Positions 49,413 to 62,900 of a stretch of DNA of 64,000 nt are shown here, piece after piece (positions within the stretch are counted from its first letter, which is position 1; each line of letters opens with the position of its first letter). A model generated the notes under the pieces. That model saw nothing but the letters and a program-made list of their open reading frames with translations, was not told the DNA's origin and did no database searches. A program made the translations under genes and the position numbers. Origin of the DNA: Hetaerina americana (lineage: Eukaryota > Arthropoda > Insecta > Odonata > Calopterygidae); NCBI GenBank assembly GCA_022747635.1, contig JAKTNV010000005.1, positions 37,534,336 to 37,598,335 on the forward strand. Direction: 5' to 3'.

Positions 49413-49665
49413 GTTGGACTACTGACCGGAGGACTCGCATTCGATTCCCGGGAAAGCCTCTCTGGGAACCTGCAGCTCCACCCGAGCTATGTGATATTTC
49501 GGGTACCAGATCATCCTGGGAAACCATAACCGGCACAGGAAAAGGAACTGGCCCCCCTACCCTGATGTGTGAATGTCACACGCCGTCGGGCTGAGTACTG
49601 GGGGAACTCAACCATCACCTACCAAACCGACCTTAAGGTTGATTACAGTGTAATGGTTTTTTTTA
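49401..49665 (+). mobile_element. Probable tRNA-derived SINE
   Basis: GGCGTTGGACTACTGACCGG then CATTCGATTCCCGGG (about 49444-49458) looks like the anticodon-to-T-arm part of a tRNA, including a near-consensus B-box (GWTCRANNC). The A-box side is degenerate. A 200-nt unrelated body follows, and the element ends near a T-rich stretch at about 49655-49665. It is oriented to the right and overlaps the right palindrome arm at its head. No target-site duplication was identified. Confidence 0.55.
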
Positions 49666-49669
49666 TTAT

Positions 49670-50110
49670 ACATGAGGTGCACACTTGCATATGCAAAAAT
49701 CCTCTTCCCTCTTTTGCAGCGATCTCCATCCAACCTTAACGACATTCCCTATAGATTTGGAGCAATGGCATGTCATATTTGGTAATCCTGTGTACGTGCG
49801 ACTCCTTTAATGCATGAACTATTCATTGAGGGTGAATAAAGTAGAACATGATAAGCCACCAAACTAAATAGTTATTTTCTTCTAAATTAATGGGTTTTAA
49901 TAGTGAGCTTCCTTCAAACCACCGAATTGTCTTTTATCTCCCACCAGCCTCAATATATTTTTTTCAATGAAACAGCGCCGAAGGTTATTAAACGATTCAA
50001 ATCGGGGGAGGACTAAGGGGACGCAGACATAAATTTCGAGTAATGACACTGATGGAAGAGATTTTATGAATTATCCCAGAACGTAAACCGATCCTTGGGA
50101 GATCCATAAG
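49670..50110. other. Non-coding stretch, nothing recognised
   Basis: Mixed sequence with no long frame and no repeat identity that I can assign. Confidence 0.4.
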
Positions 50111-50114
50111 CGAA

Positions 50115-50345
50115 ATGTCCCAACGCCCTTCTGCCTCACCCACCCACCATCCCTACTCATTTCATTCGCCACCAATCCGAACAGTTTCCCCGCACGTTCC
50201 CAACGCTGTGTTTTCTCAATTTATCGAAGCCGCGCCGCGCCTGCCCGGGCTTGAATTTGCACTCTCAAAAGCAATAAACCCCAACTCATCCGCGCATACA
50301 CACGCACACATAAATACACACGCTCTGTCACACATCAATGTGTTA
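50115..50345. repeat. C-rich patch with short (CA)n
   Basis: C-rich plus strand with CACCCACCCACC near 50149 and an impure CACACA tract at about 50297-50320. The 81-codon plus frame has no domain. Confidence 0.5.
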
Positions 50346-50419
50346 TTCAAATCACAATAGCTCTCGCAATTCCCTCCACCGGATGAGTTTTCCCCAAAAA
50401 TACCTTCGCTCACGAAAAA

Positions 50420-53400
50420 TCGACAGCGTGGAGCACACTCCCAACGATAGAAATCGAGGGGGGTTTAGAGCTACTGAAGCGGAAGAAAAAAGGAGTTGAG
50501 CGTGTGTCATCCCCTCCCCCCCCGCCCCTTGGTCAAAGACAATTGAGCGGAGTCGCAACCATTTTTGGAAGAAAAATGTGTTCATAGGTGGTAGAATTGA
50601 CGTCCATATCTGTCGTCTGCCGTTAGCAACGCCAGATGTTGAGTCCGTTCGTGATTTGAAATTTATCATTAATTAGATCTACAGTATTCACAGCTCCCGT
50701 GGAAACATCTGTCGAAGCAGTGGCGAATCCAAGGACGGGGAGGGGGTCGTTATGGCCAGGCCCTCCACTTTTTAGCGAATATTTTTGATAAAATTCAAAA
50801 TGAATGACGCGCATGTGCTCGACACTACTTTTGAATACCTGCTGCCACCGGAGCATAAAATTATCTACAATGGTGTGCTTTGCCGTCGTTCAATTGGTGG
50901 CACGGTTTTCAAAATTACGAACTCTGTTTATCGGAGAAAAGTGCCAATAATTAATTAAAATTAGAAGTTTTCAAGAGCCGCTACTTTGTCGAGGTACGAG
51001 ATATTTTCAATTAGAAGGAAAGCTTGTACCTTTTCACTATGCATAGCATCTACCTAGGTGATAAGTCTGTGAGGGACCTGTCGGGAATCACATCAGAGTT
51101 TTAAGAAGGACATCTTATACAAGTATCCGCAATTCTTTCTTTCTGTCTTGCTGCTCTGGGAATGAAATTTCCGCGAGACACGCGCGATTGCAAACCTGAA
51201 TGACGATTGATAACTGTCGATATTTCTACCACCCTTGATTTAGTGTGTGTACGGCGACAAAATTAGTTTCTCCATAGCCCCACGAAATATTGTCATCAAA
51301 GTCAATTGCATTTGAGAGCAGGCATGAATACCTGCATTTCAAAATACACGACAATTTCCAGGACTGTTTACCCTTTCCTGAAATGCTATTACCGCTCTCC
51401 CCACCTTTCGCTAAAGCAACAACCCCAAAAATACCGATGGGAAGTGAACTTTCGCGCAGCGAATTCCCCGCGACGCCACCTGCACATTTCCAGGAAAATA
51501 GGTACACGAGGCTGCGCTTAGTATTTCCATGCGGAAGCTAAACAATGTGTTCTAACTTCATGGCTGTATGGAAATTGGGAGATCGGGGAATATAAGGTAT
51601 TCAGGTCCAACTTTAATACGCCGGATATAGCTTGATGACTTCAGCCACAGGCGAAGTCACTTATGAGCTCCCATCTTCACGAAAGCACCCGAGGACAGAA
51701 TTAAAATAAATCGCTTGAAATAAGGTTATCGTTCAATTATTCTGCATAAATATTACTCAGTGAGTGGTGCAAATAATGGGGATTAGTAATAAATATCAGA
51801 AAAGGTACCCCACTGAAGTTTTGGAACAAAACTATAGACGATGTGTAAATTACTAAATGGACGGGAACGAGTTGAGGTTTTTATAACGCGTCAAATTAGT
51901 TGGGTGTGGCACGGATGTCAATCAAACTCTTCAAGGGGCATGAACACATCATAAGAAAATGCGGGTCAGTATCAAGAGCTTTCATCAAACAGATTATAGG
52001 GAAATGTTAAGAAGAAGTTAGGGAGAGAGAGGTGTTACTTCGCTAGAGTTAGGCCACATTTGGAATAAGCGGAAAATACTGGGGATCCATTAGAGATAAA
52101 AAATTAATCCAAAAATTGATAAAGGGTCAGTGAAAAATCGCCAGATTTCCGAAAAAAAATTCCGAGGGCAAGAGGTATTACGTCGGGAGCCACTTGATTC
52201 ACATAGAGAGTGGGCAAGACACACTTCAAGAAAGGTTCAGGACACCTGAGCTTTCTTGCGACATCGAGGGAATTACTGTGGCACTGCAAAATATGGGCAG
52301 ATGTGGCCACCAAAATAAAATAAGACAGACATGTAGACACCGTTGCAGACAGATTCGAGCACTCGTTCTTTGTTTTTACCATATGCAATCATGAAACAAT
52401 CGAATCAAAGTGCACCAATATAATAGTTCAAAATACTAAAATTCAATGATTCACTCAAAACATACCACATAATGCATGATACACGCATGTGTAGATGGGT
52501 TCGATCGCTTTTTAATATTAGCTTAACATATGCTGAACTGCATGCATGAGCAAATGTCTCTGCAAGTATGACTGCATCCGCAAGCATACCCGCAGAAATA
52601 TTTCAATATTTCCCAATCTTAAGACCCTTCGGCACAAGTTCTTGAGGGAAAATGTTTACGTGAAGACGTAAAATTTACGGTTTTCATTGGGATATTTTAG
52701 TTAAGTGCATTAGTATACCGTTATTAATAATATATTATATCATTACTATTAACTTTGCATTGCTGGGTTGAAATTATGTGTCTAGGACGGGATGAATTTT
52801 CCTTGGTAATTTTTTCAATATTTCAAATACCAACTTAACGTAGTCAGAGTCCTTAGAGCTGAGTCAAGCGACAGGATTCCTAGCAAACTGTAGGCCCTGG
52901 TTAAGCCAAATAATTGAAATAAAAACTCTACGGAACATAGTGTGATGTACATTCAAGTTTTGGAAAAGTACGTAAGCATGAAGGATGTAAATCTCATGTC
53001 TTTTGTACCTTGGGGTATATTAATTAGTAATGCCGCAAATAATGACACGAACGATAGAGGCACAGAATTTGGAGAGTTCAAAAATTAAAAAAAGAAACGA
53101 GAAGTTTGCATTTTCCAAATAAATGAAGGGAATAAATGAAATCAAGACAATGTAGCCTAGGAATTCCATTTTTTTTTTAACTTTGTGAATATTCATTTAA
53201 TCCAGTTTCTGACACGACTATGGGAGGATTTAACGCTTGTATTTAAGATTTTCCCCCTCATAAACTACCACATAGGTTCAATGCTGAACGTTGAATGTTG
53301 AACGCCGTGGATTAAAATAATTCTATCAATTACGAGGCACATACGGTGCGAACAGTTGTTGACTGATTCCTTTCAAAAGCACGGTTGACTCGCTGGAAGT

Positions 53401-55980
53401 TGCACGGCAGCCCAGGAAGCGTATCTCTCGTTAACTCCACACATTTAACAACAATCCCCCATACTAATTCCGCATTCTCTAAGCGAAGAAATGACTGACA
53501 ATCAGTCGACAGTCTGTCGATAATAACGACGCGTCATTAAAAAATAATATTATTCAACCCTTTCAATTGGGTAATAGCAAAATATTATACAGCTATCAAC
53601 TCGACAATTACGATAGCCACTATTTTGCAAATGTTCCTTTATTATTTTGTTTTCTATCAAAACAAAGTTATAGCATTTAAGATTGATTTACTCCTCGATA
53701 TTTTGAAAAATATTAAATGTAAACAAATGAAAAATGTTTACCGATATGAAAACGAGGGAAAACGTTGCTAGACGTAACTCACCCTATTCAGGACGCTGCA
53801 TAAGAGACAATAACTTCAAAATATTGATATCACCAAGTCAGGTTCAAAATTCTACACGAATTATAATGAAATAAACTTAATTTTCCGATGCTGTTCGGCG
53901 CAATTGCCAATAACGCTTCCATAATGCACTTAAATCGGAGCTTTTGAATTAAATTTACCTATTTGAAAATCGGCATTTTTCTGTTGAGAATAAAAACATC
54001 AACACATAATAAAAGTAACAGTTTTGCTCACACAACACGTAAGGTAACGGAAAACAATGAGTTTGAAAACCTCCCTTGGACCCACAGCACTAATGGCTAT
54101 TGATTTACCTTACTCAACTATTACATTGACACTTTTAATTGATTTCAACACAAAAATATTTCGTCTCCAGTTGATATTTCCATCGAAAAAAGTGGAGGTC
54201 GGCTTCTTTGAAAAGCTGCCACTAAAATGCAGTATACTTAAAAAACAAAAAGCCTTCACGCTAGGAAACTTCCCCATTAGTGTGCGTCGGTTATGTTTCA
54301 AAAAGAGGACGAAAGAAATTAAAAGGCATTTCCCACTCCGAAATTAGGGCGAGCGGGAGGCTTGTTTAATGGAGGAAGGGAATTCTGGGAAAAAAATTGA
54401 AGCGCGAAACGCACGGCTGATCCGAAAGCTAATTAGATTAAAAGCCTTTGTTTAGCGTGAGATGCAAGTTCGGGCAATTTGGAAAATGAAATCAGGGTGA
54501 ATACCTTGCCTCGCACATGGATTTACGATGTAAATTCGCAAAGGATAACGATTCAGGAAGAGGGGATATTATTGTATGCAGGCAGTTTAATAATTTTTTT
54601 TCAGAGCGACGAAACGACGCGAAATATGAGCGGCAACGCTTCACGATATAAATTTTCGATAGGAAAAAAAATACTTATCGATTCGTGGTACCAAACATCA
54701 GCAAGGAAAAATTAGACTGAATGAACTAGTTTCTTTCGCAGATACACATACCCTTGTACAATGACAAAGTGTAAGTTGAATTGTATTTAATGCTTTTCAA
54801 ATCAGGGTTACATGGGCTGAGTTGACATTAAAAGAAACAATTGGGTAGTTTTATTTTTGATTGATGCAGGAAATTTCCCGATAAATGGCGCACGACTTTC
54901 AAATGCATCCTAAGGGATTACAATGGCCCGTTGGAAATATTAGCAGTGACAAATCAAATGCTCAGTCAACTTCCTCTAACGGGCTACGCATGCCTTATTT
55001 TGAGTGTGTCCCTGCACCTATACAAAAATTTCAATGGGACACATGAATGCAATCCCAAAATCATTCTTTACCACGAAAATTGACTCTTGAAACAGCACGG
55101 TAGATAGACAAAACTACCGGAGTAATAAAATATTGGCTAAGCTGTGAAGACTTTGGAATAAAATGTAATAATAGCCTTTCTAACCAACGATTGAAATATG
55201 AAAATACTCGCAAGAATTGATGAGAAATTAAAAATAACAAAATGAACAGAGTTTCATTATCGATATGAAGGAAAACGAATGGAAGAATAAATTGAAGTTG
55301 CATTAACATCAACTCAAACCGTTACTAGTGCTCAATTTTTTATGGTAAACCGAAATGTTTTACATGTACATACAGGCCGTGTATATTTCCTAAGTGATGG
55401 CTGAAATCCTTGGCAATGTTAAATGTAACTTTAATTTCCTAGAAAAATTACTACTGGTACTATCTAAATATATTACTTTTATCTTTCCAGAATAGATACT
55501 GGCTAACTCTACGTTAAATCAAATGACAGAGTACTTCACTGCTTTATAACCGCGGACAAGAACAACGGAATTTCCTCGATGGGACATCCAACATTTTTGT
55601 GATACCCTGGAGTTTCACTAAATATGGTACTTCGTTCATTAAAAATTATTCTAGGGCACCTTTACTAACTCAAATTTTGACACGATCCTGGAGAGGAGAG
55701 ATTACATACCATTAATTCACGCGCGTATGCTATGTTTATAATATATTAACCCAATCGATTTTGTGAATATAATTTATAGATTTTAAATCATATTTTTGTT
55801 CTCGAACATGACTGAAGCGTGACTAATTGCAGACGTCCACACAGGGGGTGAATATTTACTCTTCCAACATTAGCATTCAGTGCAAAATAAACAACATGCC
55901 AAATGGCCAACAAGAAAAAACAATATTACTCGCACATCTAAATTCCCGATAGTTATTCGCAAAAACGGGACCTTTAGGAT
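50420..55980. other. Long non-coding stretch, nothing recognised
   Basis: About 5.5 kb with frames up to 105 residues, none with family resemblance. It includes the plus frame at 54057-54347, whose Lys/Leu/Phe-rich composition matches its A+T content. A run of 8 C lies near 50514. No tRNA, transposon end or homeobox helix-3 exon was found. Confidence 0.45.

Positions 55981-55983
<3 letters not shown>

Positions 55984-56058
<75 letters not shown>
55984..56058. repeat. (AT)n microsatellite, 75 nt
   Basis: Uninterrupted alternating A and T for 75 nt, followed to about 56158 by an impure tail of CATA, CACA, TGTA and ATGTAT units that are themselves partly self-complementary. Frames rich in Tyr-Ile on both strands derive from it. 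Confidence 0.95.
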
Positions 56059-56068
<10 letters not shown>

Positions 56069-56239
56069 TATATATATACACACACATACATACATGTGCG
56101 TGTATGTATGTATATGTATACATACATTACTATGTATGCATTATATGTATATATACACATTCTTTTAAAGGACTTAGAAAGGGTGCAAACACACACGAGT
56201 CCAAAATGCCGACTCCTGACTGCAATCATCGGAAAAATT

Positions 56240-56660
56240 TGGAGCATCGCGGGCTTCGACAGACCTTGAGAGAGCATTTAATACGGTCGTGGAGACGGAT
56301 AATCACGGGGGAGGGAAAAGAACGCGGGGGAGCGTCGGGAGGAATATTTGTGAGGCGTGAATGATCGGGATGCGAGATGGCAAAATAGGTTCATAAAGAG
56401 ACCGTGACGGAGTGTTAGTGAGAAGCAATTTTTGGCGGAAGTGACGGGAGGTGAGGAAAGGGTAGGAAGGGGATGAGGATTTGGGGGCATGGGGAAGGGT
56501 GAAATGGAGAGAAACGCGGGGAGGCGGAGAACTTTTATGACCGACGAAGGGACAGTAGAGAGAGGGAAGGTGGAATGAGGAGGGGTGGAGGCGATGAGGG
56601 CTGTGACGGGGAGGGGAGGAGATTGAGAGAGAGAGAGAGAGGGTTGAGGCGGCGGAATGT
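56240..56660. repeat. Purine-rich low-complexity island
   Basis: The plus strand is G+A-rich (GAGAGAGAGAGAGAGGG at about 56626-56643; GGGGAGGGGAGG). Minus-strand frames of 153 and 185 codons are Ser/Pro/Leu-rich complements of this bias. The bias reverses about 100 nt to the right. Confidence 0.75.
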
Positions 56661-56754
56661 ACGGCAGAGTTGAGGCGTGGATGGAGATATATATGCAACG
56701 CCCAAATGAGCAGGGCCGAGCTACACACATTGACGTCATGCCACTGCGGTCGCT

Positions 56755-57200
56755 TCCAAACGCCCCCCCCCCATTCTATCCCCCTCCCCCCGAAAACCTC
56801 TCCATCCTCCCACATTCCCTCGCCGTCCTCTCTCATTGCGGAGTGACCATCGCCCTCCACACACCACCCGCATCACACGAGCTCCCTTCTCCTTCCCTCC
56901 AACCCCACTAACCCCCCCCCCCCCCAGTAAGCTTCCTACCCCTGTCATAAGCTCATCCACTCCAGGCAGACGACGGGCCCCCTGCGACCCCTTCTCATCC
57001 CCACGCCCTCCCCGTCCACAACCCCTCCAGTCCCGCGACAAATACCACGACGTACGTACAGGGAGAGGGAGACATATAGAGATATCGTTCTCGCTTTGCA
57101 TTACCCCAATTCCCCCAACCCACTAAATCCCATCCGCGACGTACCCTCTCCATCACAACGCCCACCCGGAAGTCGAGTCCCCTACACAGAACTCTTTCCT
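56755..57200. repeat. Pyrimidine-rich low-complexity island with C-runs
   Basis: C/T-rich plus strand with C-runs at about 56762-56771 and 56912-56925 (about 14 C) and many CCCTCC units. It is the mirror of the purine-rich island on its left. Confidence 0.75.
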
Positions 57201-57204
57201 CCAT

Positions 57205-57620
57205 CCCCTTCAGACTTACGCACCGTCCACGTCGGACGCAAACACGCCACGGCGCCCGACGAAACCCTTACGGCGTCCAGCCATGCCCGAATACGTATAG
57301 ATTATAAATCTCCCGGCGCCGGCAGAGGAAACGGGATCAGAGGGAGGCGTTATGAAGATGTGGGCACGCTACGTGCACGAATTCATACCCGAATAGGAAA
57401 AACTGCGGACGCAAGCAATTCCCCTATCCCCTCCCCGCCCCCTCTTCAGGGCGCCCGTGCACCGGATGGTGGCCGGTACCGAATTTGTGCATGCGTGTCC
57501 GCGCACAAGAGCGACCGTTTGTGCCCGATTGTGTCAGTGAGCGCGCGCGTGTGTGTATGTCCATAAGCCGGGTCGTGTCCCTGGCAACAATCCAACATCG
57601 CTTTGCGAATGGCGCGGACG
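57205..57620. promoter_or_regulatory. CpG-rich patch, possible promoter-proximal DNA
   Basis: Unlike the simple-sequence islands next to it, this stretch is complex and dense in CG steps (CGGCGCCCGACG, CCCGGCGCCGGC, TGAGCGCGCGCG). A 156-codon plus frame ends at 57566, with unremarkable composition and no recognised domain. A promoter or first exon is conceivable, and neither strand shows a decisive core-promoter set. Confidence 0.3.
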
Positions 57621-57869
57621 CATGAAGTGATTGCAGTTGTCGCTCACAGACGCCGCTCCCCTTTTTATTTTATTCGTCACATTTTTTTTCTCTTCGATTT
57701 TTTTTGCCGTTCACCGACCCCTCCCGCGAATGTCTTGCAGACTGGATTTGAGGCATTCAAAGGGCGGCAACACTTAAAATTTTGCAAGAAAAGCCGTCGT
57801 CTGCCCATAGGCACACCTACTCGTAATATATGTACATCCCGTATCTTGGATGTGCGGGAGAAATGAATT

Positions 57870-59590
57870 AAATATAATATTGTCGTCAGGGAGAGCACAG
57901 AACAAAGCGATTGCCGATTCACCATGCTAGAGAATTAATGACAGGGAAAAATGATGACAGCTTTAGAATAAAAGCGTGCTGGAAATCGCCAGTTGACTCA
58001 CTTCTGCCAAATTAATCTCACTGGCAGAAATTAACGGACACTTTACCTCTCCGGGGCGGAGGCAACTGTGTAAATTCCTCGCCACAAGTAATGAGATGGG
58101 ATTTTTCTCGCTTTGTGAAAGAGATTTGTGTTTTGAAGTTCCCTTTAAGTGTACTTTTGTTTGATAACTGATTTTTACCTTTGTGATTATTTGGGACTTG
58201 TGTGCCACCTGACTCTCTATCAGCACATGTGGATTTTTAATAATAATAATAATAATAAAGATGAGCTGACGATATTTGTTGAGCTTAACTAATGGGAAGT
58301 AGTCATTTCGATTCATTTAATTCATAGATCAACGAGCACACTCGAATTTTGCAGACACATTTATCATAGAGCTGCCATTTAAATTAAGTTATACATCCCA
58401 TTATAAAGAATTCATTAGTTTTGGTGTTTTTTTTTAAGAAGAGCAGCCCATACACGCTCTTGACAGGGAAAATTTAAACTTATCCGCCAGGGAATAACGG
58501 GTATCCATTATGTATTCACCCAAACAACTCACGAATGAAATTCTCTCTCTCTCTCTCGCCAATTGCCTCATGCTACGCAAGAGAGCAATAATACGATTTA
58601 ATTCATTCGGACAACGAGACCCGTGAAGGGCGATCCATACTAATGCGCTCTAAACAATTTTGAGTGACACGTTCTCATCGATTGAGTTACCAACAACAAT
58701 GCGGCGCAAATAAGCACTTCCCTACCTTTCACCTCATCTCAAGCTACCCTCGTCCATCTAGAACTGCTATTTAGAGCCCCCGGTGTGGCAAAGGCAATTG
58801 CTTATCACTCTCACCCTTTACTCACGGATATTTTGTAAAGCAAGTTTCCCCATTAATCTGATGTTGACGTAATTCTTCTTTCTCGAGAGCGAGAACGAGG
58901 CGCACCAAGTGAAAACATCACAGTGGCATAAAATTTCACGAGGATACAAAAACAAGCGAGATAATCAAAAGATAAATTCCGCCCTCTCATCCCAATTCAT
59001 GTTCGCACGAAAGATCTCACATTGAATTTCATATCGTGTAGAGCGAGTAAATTACCGAGAAATTCTGGTCAACAATATTATCGTCCCTTGAGTGTGTTCT
59101 CTCGATGCAGCAAACGGTGGCGAATGAACCGAAGTCACATCCTTCGCGTCACAATATAGTTCACCTAAAATAAATGACGCATATTTTTCCTAGAAACGCG
59201 TTTAAGTTACGATCATATTTCACTTCTATGAAAAGAGCCACCAGTAATTCGTGTATTTCTATAAAAAAAACGCTATCTAAAATGTCCTGAATATCTCCGC
59301 TCGAGTGCGAGGACTCCGCAATGCCAAGTTCCCTCACGGACAATCTTTCATGAAAGCGAACGAAAATACAAAGAGAGAGAGGCAATGAGAGTCGAGGACG
59401 TTGGTGAAACAATCACGGAATAAGAAGCGAGAGACGCGAAAAAAAACCAGTGACGTCTTCGTGGTATTGCACGTACTGAGAGCGTGCTGCTTGCGGGAAG
59501 GAGTGAAAACAATAAGTGAAGGTTATACTCATATAAATAATGGGATAGGGATTTATCTCTCGTCTCGTTGGTTTTTGAACGTGGCGGGGC
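57870..59590. other. Non-coding stretch with small microsatellites
   Basis: Contains (TAA)n at 58238-58258 and (TC)n at about 58542-58557. No gene evidence. Confidence 0.45.
58238..58258. repeat. (TAA)n microsatellite, 7 units
   Basis: Seven exact trinucleotide units. The minus-strand frame across it contains the matching Ile run and is not a gene. Confidence 0.9.
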
Positions 59591-59594
59591 TGTA

Positions 59595-59945
59595 GCGGAT
59601 GGAGCGGAGGGAAGGAGTCGGGAGGGTTAGAGGAAGGGTGAGGCAGTTGACACCTATCTTCCCTCCTTATCCTTTAACGCTTTTAAACTTTAACCTTATA
59701 CAATCCTCGTCGTATCAACATGCACTCTCTCTTATTGCTCATCTCACATATCTGCCTCCTCCTATTTTTATCTTTTTTTTTCCTCTTACATTTAACGCGG
59801 CGAATGAATTCCAGCCCCGAAGGAGTCGTGCCGGAGAGGGATCGAAGCAGATGCACTGCATTGCGAGGAGCCAATTGAGGGGGGGAGGAGGGTTTAATAG
59901 CTATTGACGCCTCCCGCTCGCAAACCCTTACCCCCCCGAATCTTT
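59595..59945. repeat. Mixed low-complexity patch
   Basis: A G+A-rich start (about 59595-59650), a C/T-rich middle (59655-59790) and a GGGGGGAGGAGGG run near 59880. Frames on both strands are short and unrecognised. Confidence 0.4.
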
Positions 59946-59999
59946 CCTCCCTCGGCACTTACGCAATCTTCCTCGCCGACAATCCCCTCGAAGACCTCA

Positions 60000-62900
60000 T
60001 CCTCCCTCGTTCCTTTCGATCGGGCCGAATTCCAATGATAACAATTTGGCAGATATGCAACCAATAGAATCGGTGAAAAAAAAGTGGTATTGGCATTCAT
60101 GCCTGATGCGAGGGATGATTAATAACCGAACTGACGTTATCCCACAATTATATTCCGTGAAATAAAACATGAAAAATATTTCAGTTCACCAGATGCCGGT
60201 ACATCTCGGCAATAGGCTAAAAAAATCATTTCTTAAGAGTAGACGCAGCACGTCGACGAGACAAACAAGGAGACGGAAAAGAAACCTCGTAGAAAAAATC
60301 CAAATGGCGACGCTGAATTTGAGTGCAGTAAAAAGAAGACTAGGGATATCATAAAGAGTATTGACGCAATTTTTTATTAATGGCAAACGGGTCGAATAAA
60401 TTAATGTCTACGACGAAAAAGTTATAAATGGACAGAGTATGGACATGATGAAGAAAACGAAATTAGTGGCATAAACCATATATGCAGACCGTACCGTACC
60501 GTCGGCATTGCGACACACAGCTGAAAATTATCAACATTTTTCCCGATAGTTTTTGGCTAATTTACCGCAGACATTAGAAAAACCTACAGTTATCTTTGTC
60601 CACAGTTGAACACTTCCATGTATTTGAAAATATTAAAAACAACAGAACTTAAAACAAAATCTTTGTTTAAATGTGCATAAAGGAGTTCTGAAGAATGATG
60701 ATATTTTTTACGGGAGAAACGAGCCATAGGGGGTTTTTCGTGGCCCGTTTCGGAATAGATGCGGTTCAAAATGATATCTGATTGAACATTCAATTGGAGG
60801 TAAGTAGAGCGAAGAAGTTGTTCCTAACGAAATAAACAATAATGCACTCAAAGATACACGACGGTGGACTAGAAAACATTCCATGTGTTACATCGTGTGA
60901 AAATGAGAATCCCAGACGCGATGAAAGGTGTGCATAGTCAGAAAAAAGAAAAGAAAAATGACCTCGGGACGTGTTTTTGCAGGTACTGAGGCAAATGCAA
61001 TCATTAACAAAGTAAAGAATGAGTAGGTTACATTTGAAGAGGAGAAAACACGACACAGCATGAACAGGTACCCGCAATTAAAACAGGTAGGACGGACCAC
61101 CAGTTAGCATTATATCGTTGATGTAAGAAACGTAATTGAACGAAATGAATGGGGCACTTTAAAGGAGAGGAGGATATTCTTGGTGGGTATAAATGCCTCG
61201 GCTAACGAAAAGTTTTACCCAATCCGTATGTTTCTGGAATTTACGAGTGCAGCGAAAATCTAGGGCGTGAGATGATCTATGAACGAACGAGAACGGTGAA
61301 CGAGACGACCTCATCCCATTCCGGTGAATCTCCCAGCCGGAGTCGACGGAATGGATTTTTGAAATGTGAAATAACTCTGGAAAATTAATGTGTAGTTATA
61401 AAATTGAGAAAGTGAAGAGAATTTAATAGAGAAACACTTCCATGTCCGTGATGACCATCCTCTGAAATTTCAGCAAAAGTTGGAATATTTATGATCCATA
61501 TCATGAAAATGAACCGCAGGCTGTTTCTAGTTAAGGCACATTATCCAGTGCATTATAATTTCTTTTTCAAACCTGAAATACAGAAACTTTTAAGTTTTCA
61601 ATAATTGCGTGTGATTTAAAAATAAATATTTACAAGTGGAACTGCAGAGCCTAAACCTTTCTGTACTTGAGACCTCGAAAATGCTGCCAACCTGCCGCAT
61701 TACGCAGTAAAATAAGAAATGATTGAAGCAAAATGCCATTGTCGTAGTGAGTGCTTAAAAGTACAAATAAAATTAATCATTTGAAAAAAATTTAATGATC
61801 CGACGATGATTTAATGATAGTGAAAAGAGTTCTACAGAAATGATTCTCAGTCGAAAAGCATTCATGTGTTGGTTAAGTATCAAGCGAATTCCAACATGGG
61901 CCGGCAGATAAAACCTACTGTCTTAGTCATTATTTCGCGGAAATCGATGCATGTGTATTTTTTGCGTGTGCGTGTGTGTTCACGTAATTGGTGGGACTTG
62001 TAAAAGTAGCGATCATTCCATATCAAAGGAAACAAAAAAAATATTAAAATTTAGCGGTCTGTAACAATACATGATATTTATGATGACGTATCGTTCAAAC
62101 ACGATGGTGGAAAAATACTTAATGTCTAAAGGACTGCCAAATTATTTAAAAGCAAACATGGCTTTATGAGATGATTTAAAATTGTTTTCCATCCTACAGA
62201 GTTAAAAAAACATCAGGGGCGAGCAAAGCGAACACTGAAACATTGGAAGATTATTTAGCATGAATTTAAAGCTTATTAAAATCTTTTTAAAAATGTAGAA
62301 CTCTAAGTAGTTGCACTCATATCAACCCTCTAGTGAAGTGCACGTATCAGAAGAATACCTGTATACGTCATTCTTAATGAAGCTAGATTTTTTCTAGGGG
62401 TTGTAAGGCCGCTTGCTTGGCCGGAAGTTTCTGAACAACCTATTTGAAAATACTCTCAAGTTTTAATCTTGAGGTTTAGCAAAACCTTAAAGAGTTCAAT
62501 AAATATTCCACATTATATTAATAATGAGAATATACCACCATCCCTATATTAAATGCAGTCTGTGAGATTATTTTTGTTCGTTTGGGATATACATAATTTT
62601 TTTGTAAATTTGTCTCTCGTGATATTTTTTAATCCTATCAAATTTTCGTCATATTTCAGTTTCTATGTTTGTATTTTCTGTATCAATAAAATTCCCCGGA
62701 AATCTCCGCAAGAGCGTTTGGCGGAGGGTGTTTCGTCACCAGCCATGCATTTGCCAATTTTAGTTTATCATTATTGATAGCCAATCGTTTAAGATATTTT
62801 CGGGTGGACACACTTCTCAACTTGACATTTATTCACTTGGTCTAACAAAACACACTCTGACACCAAAAACTAGATTAAAATGTGCTTCAATGCCGCATAT

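Noticed and set aside
55870..56277. 135-codon and 129-codon frames on opposite strands across the AT run
   Set aside because: Both are translations of (AT)n and its impure tail.
56303..56860. 185-codon minus-strand frame
   Set aside because: Ser/Pro-rich complement of the purine island, no domain.
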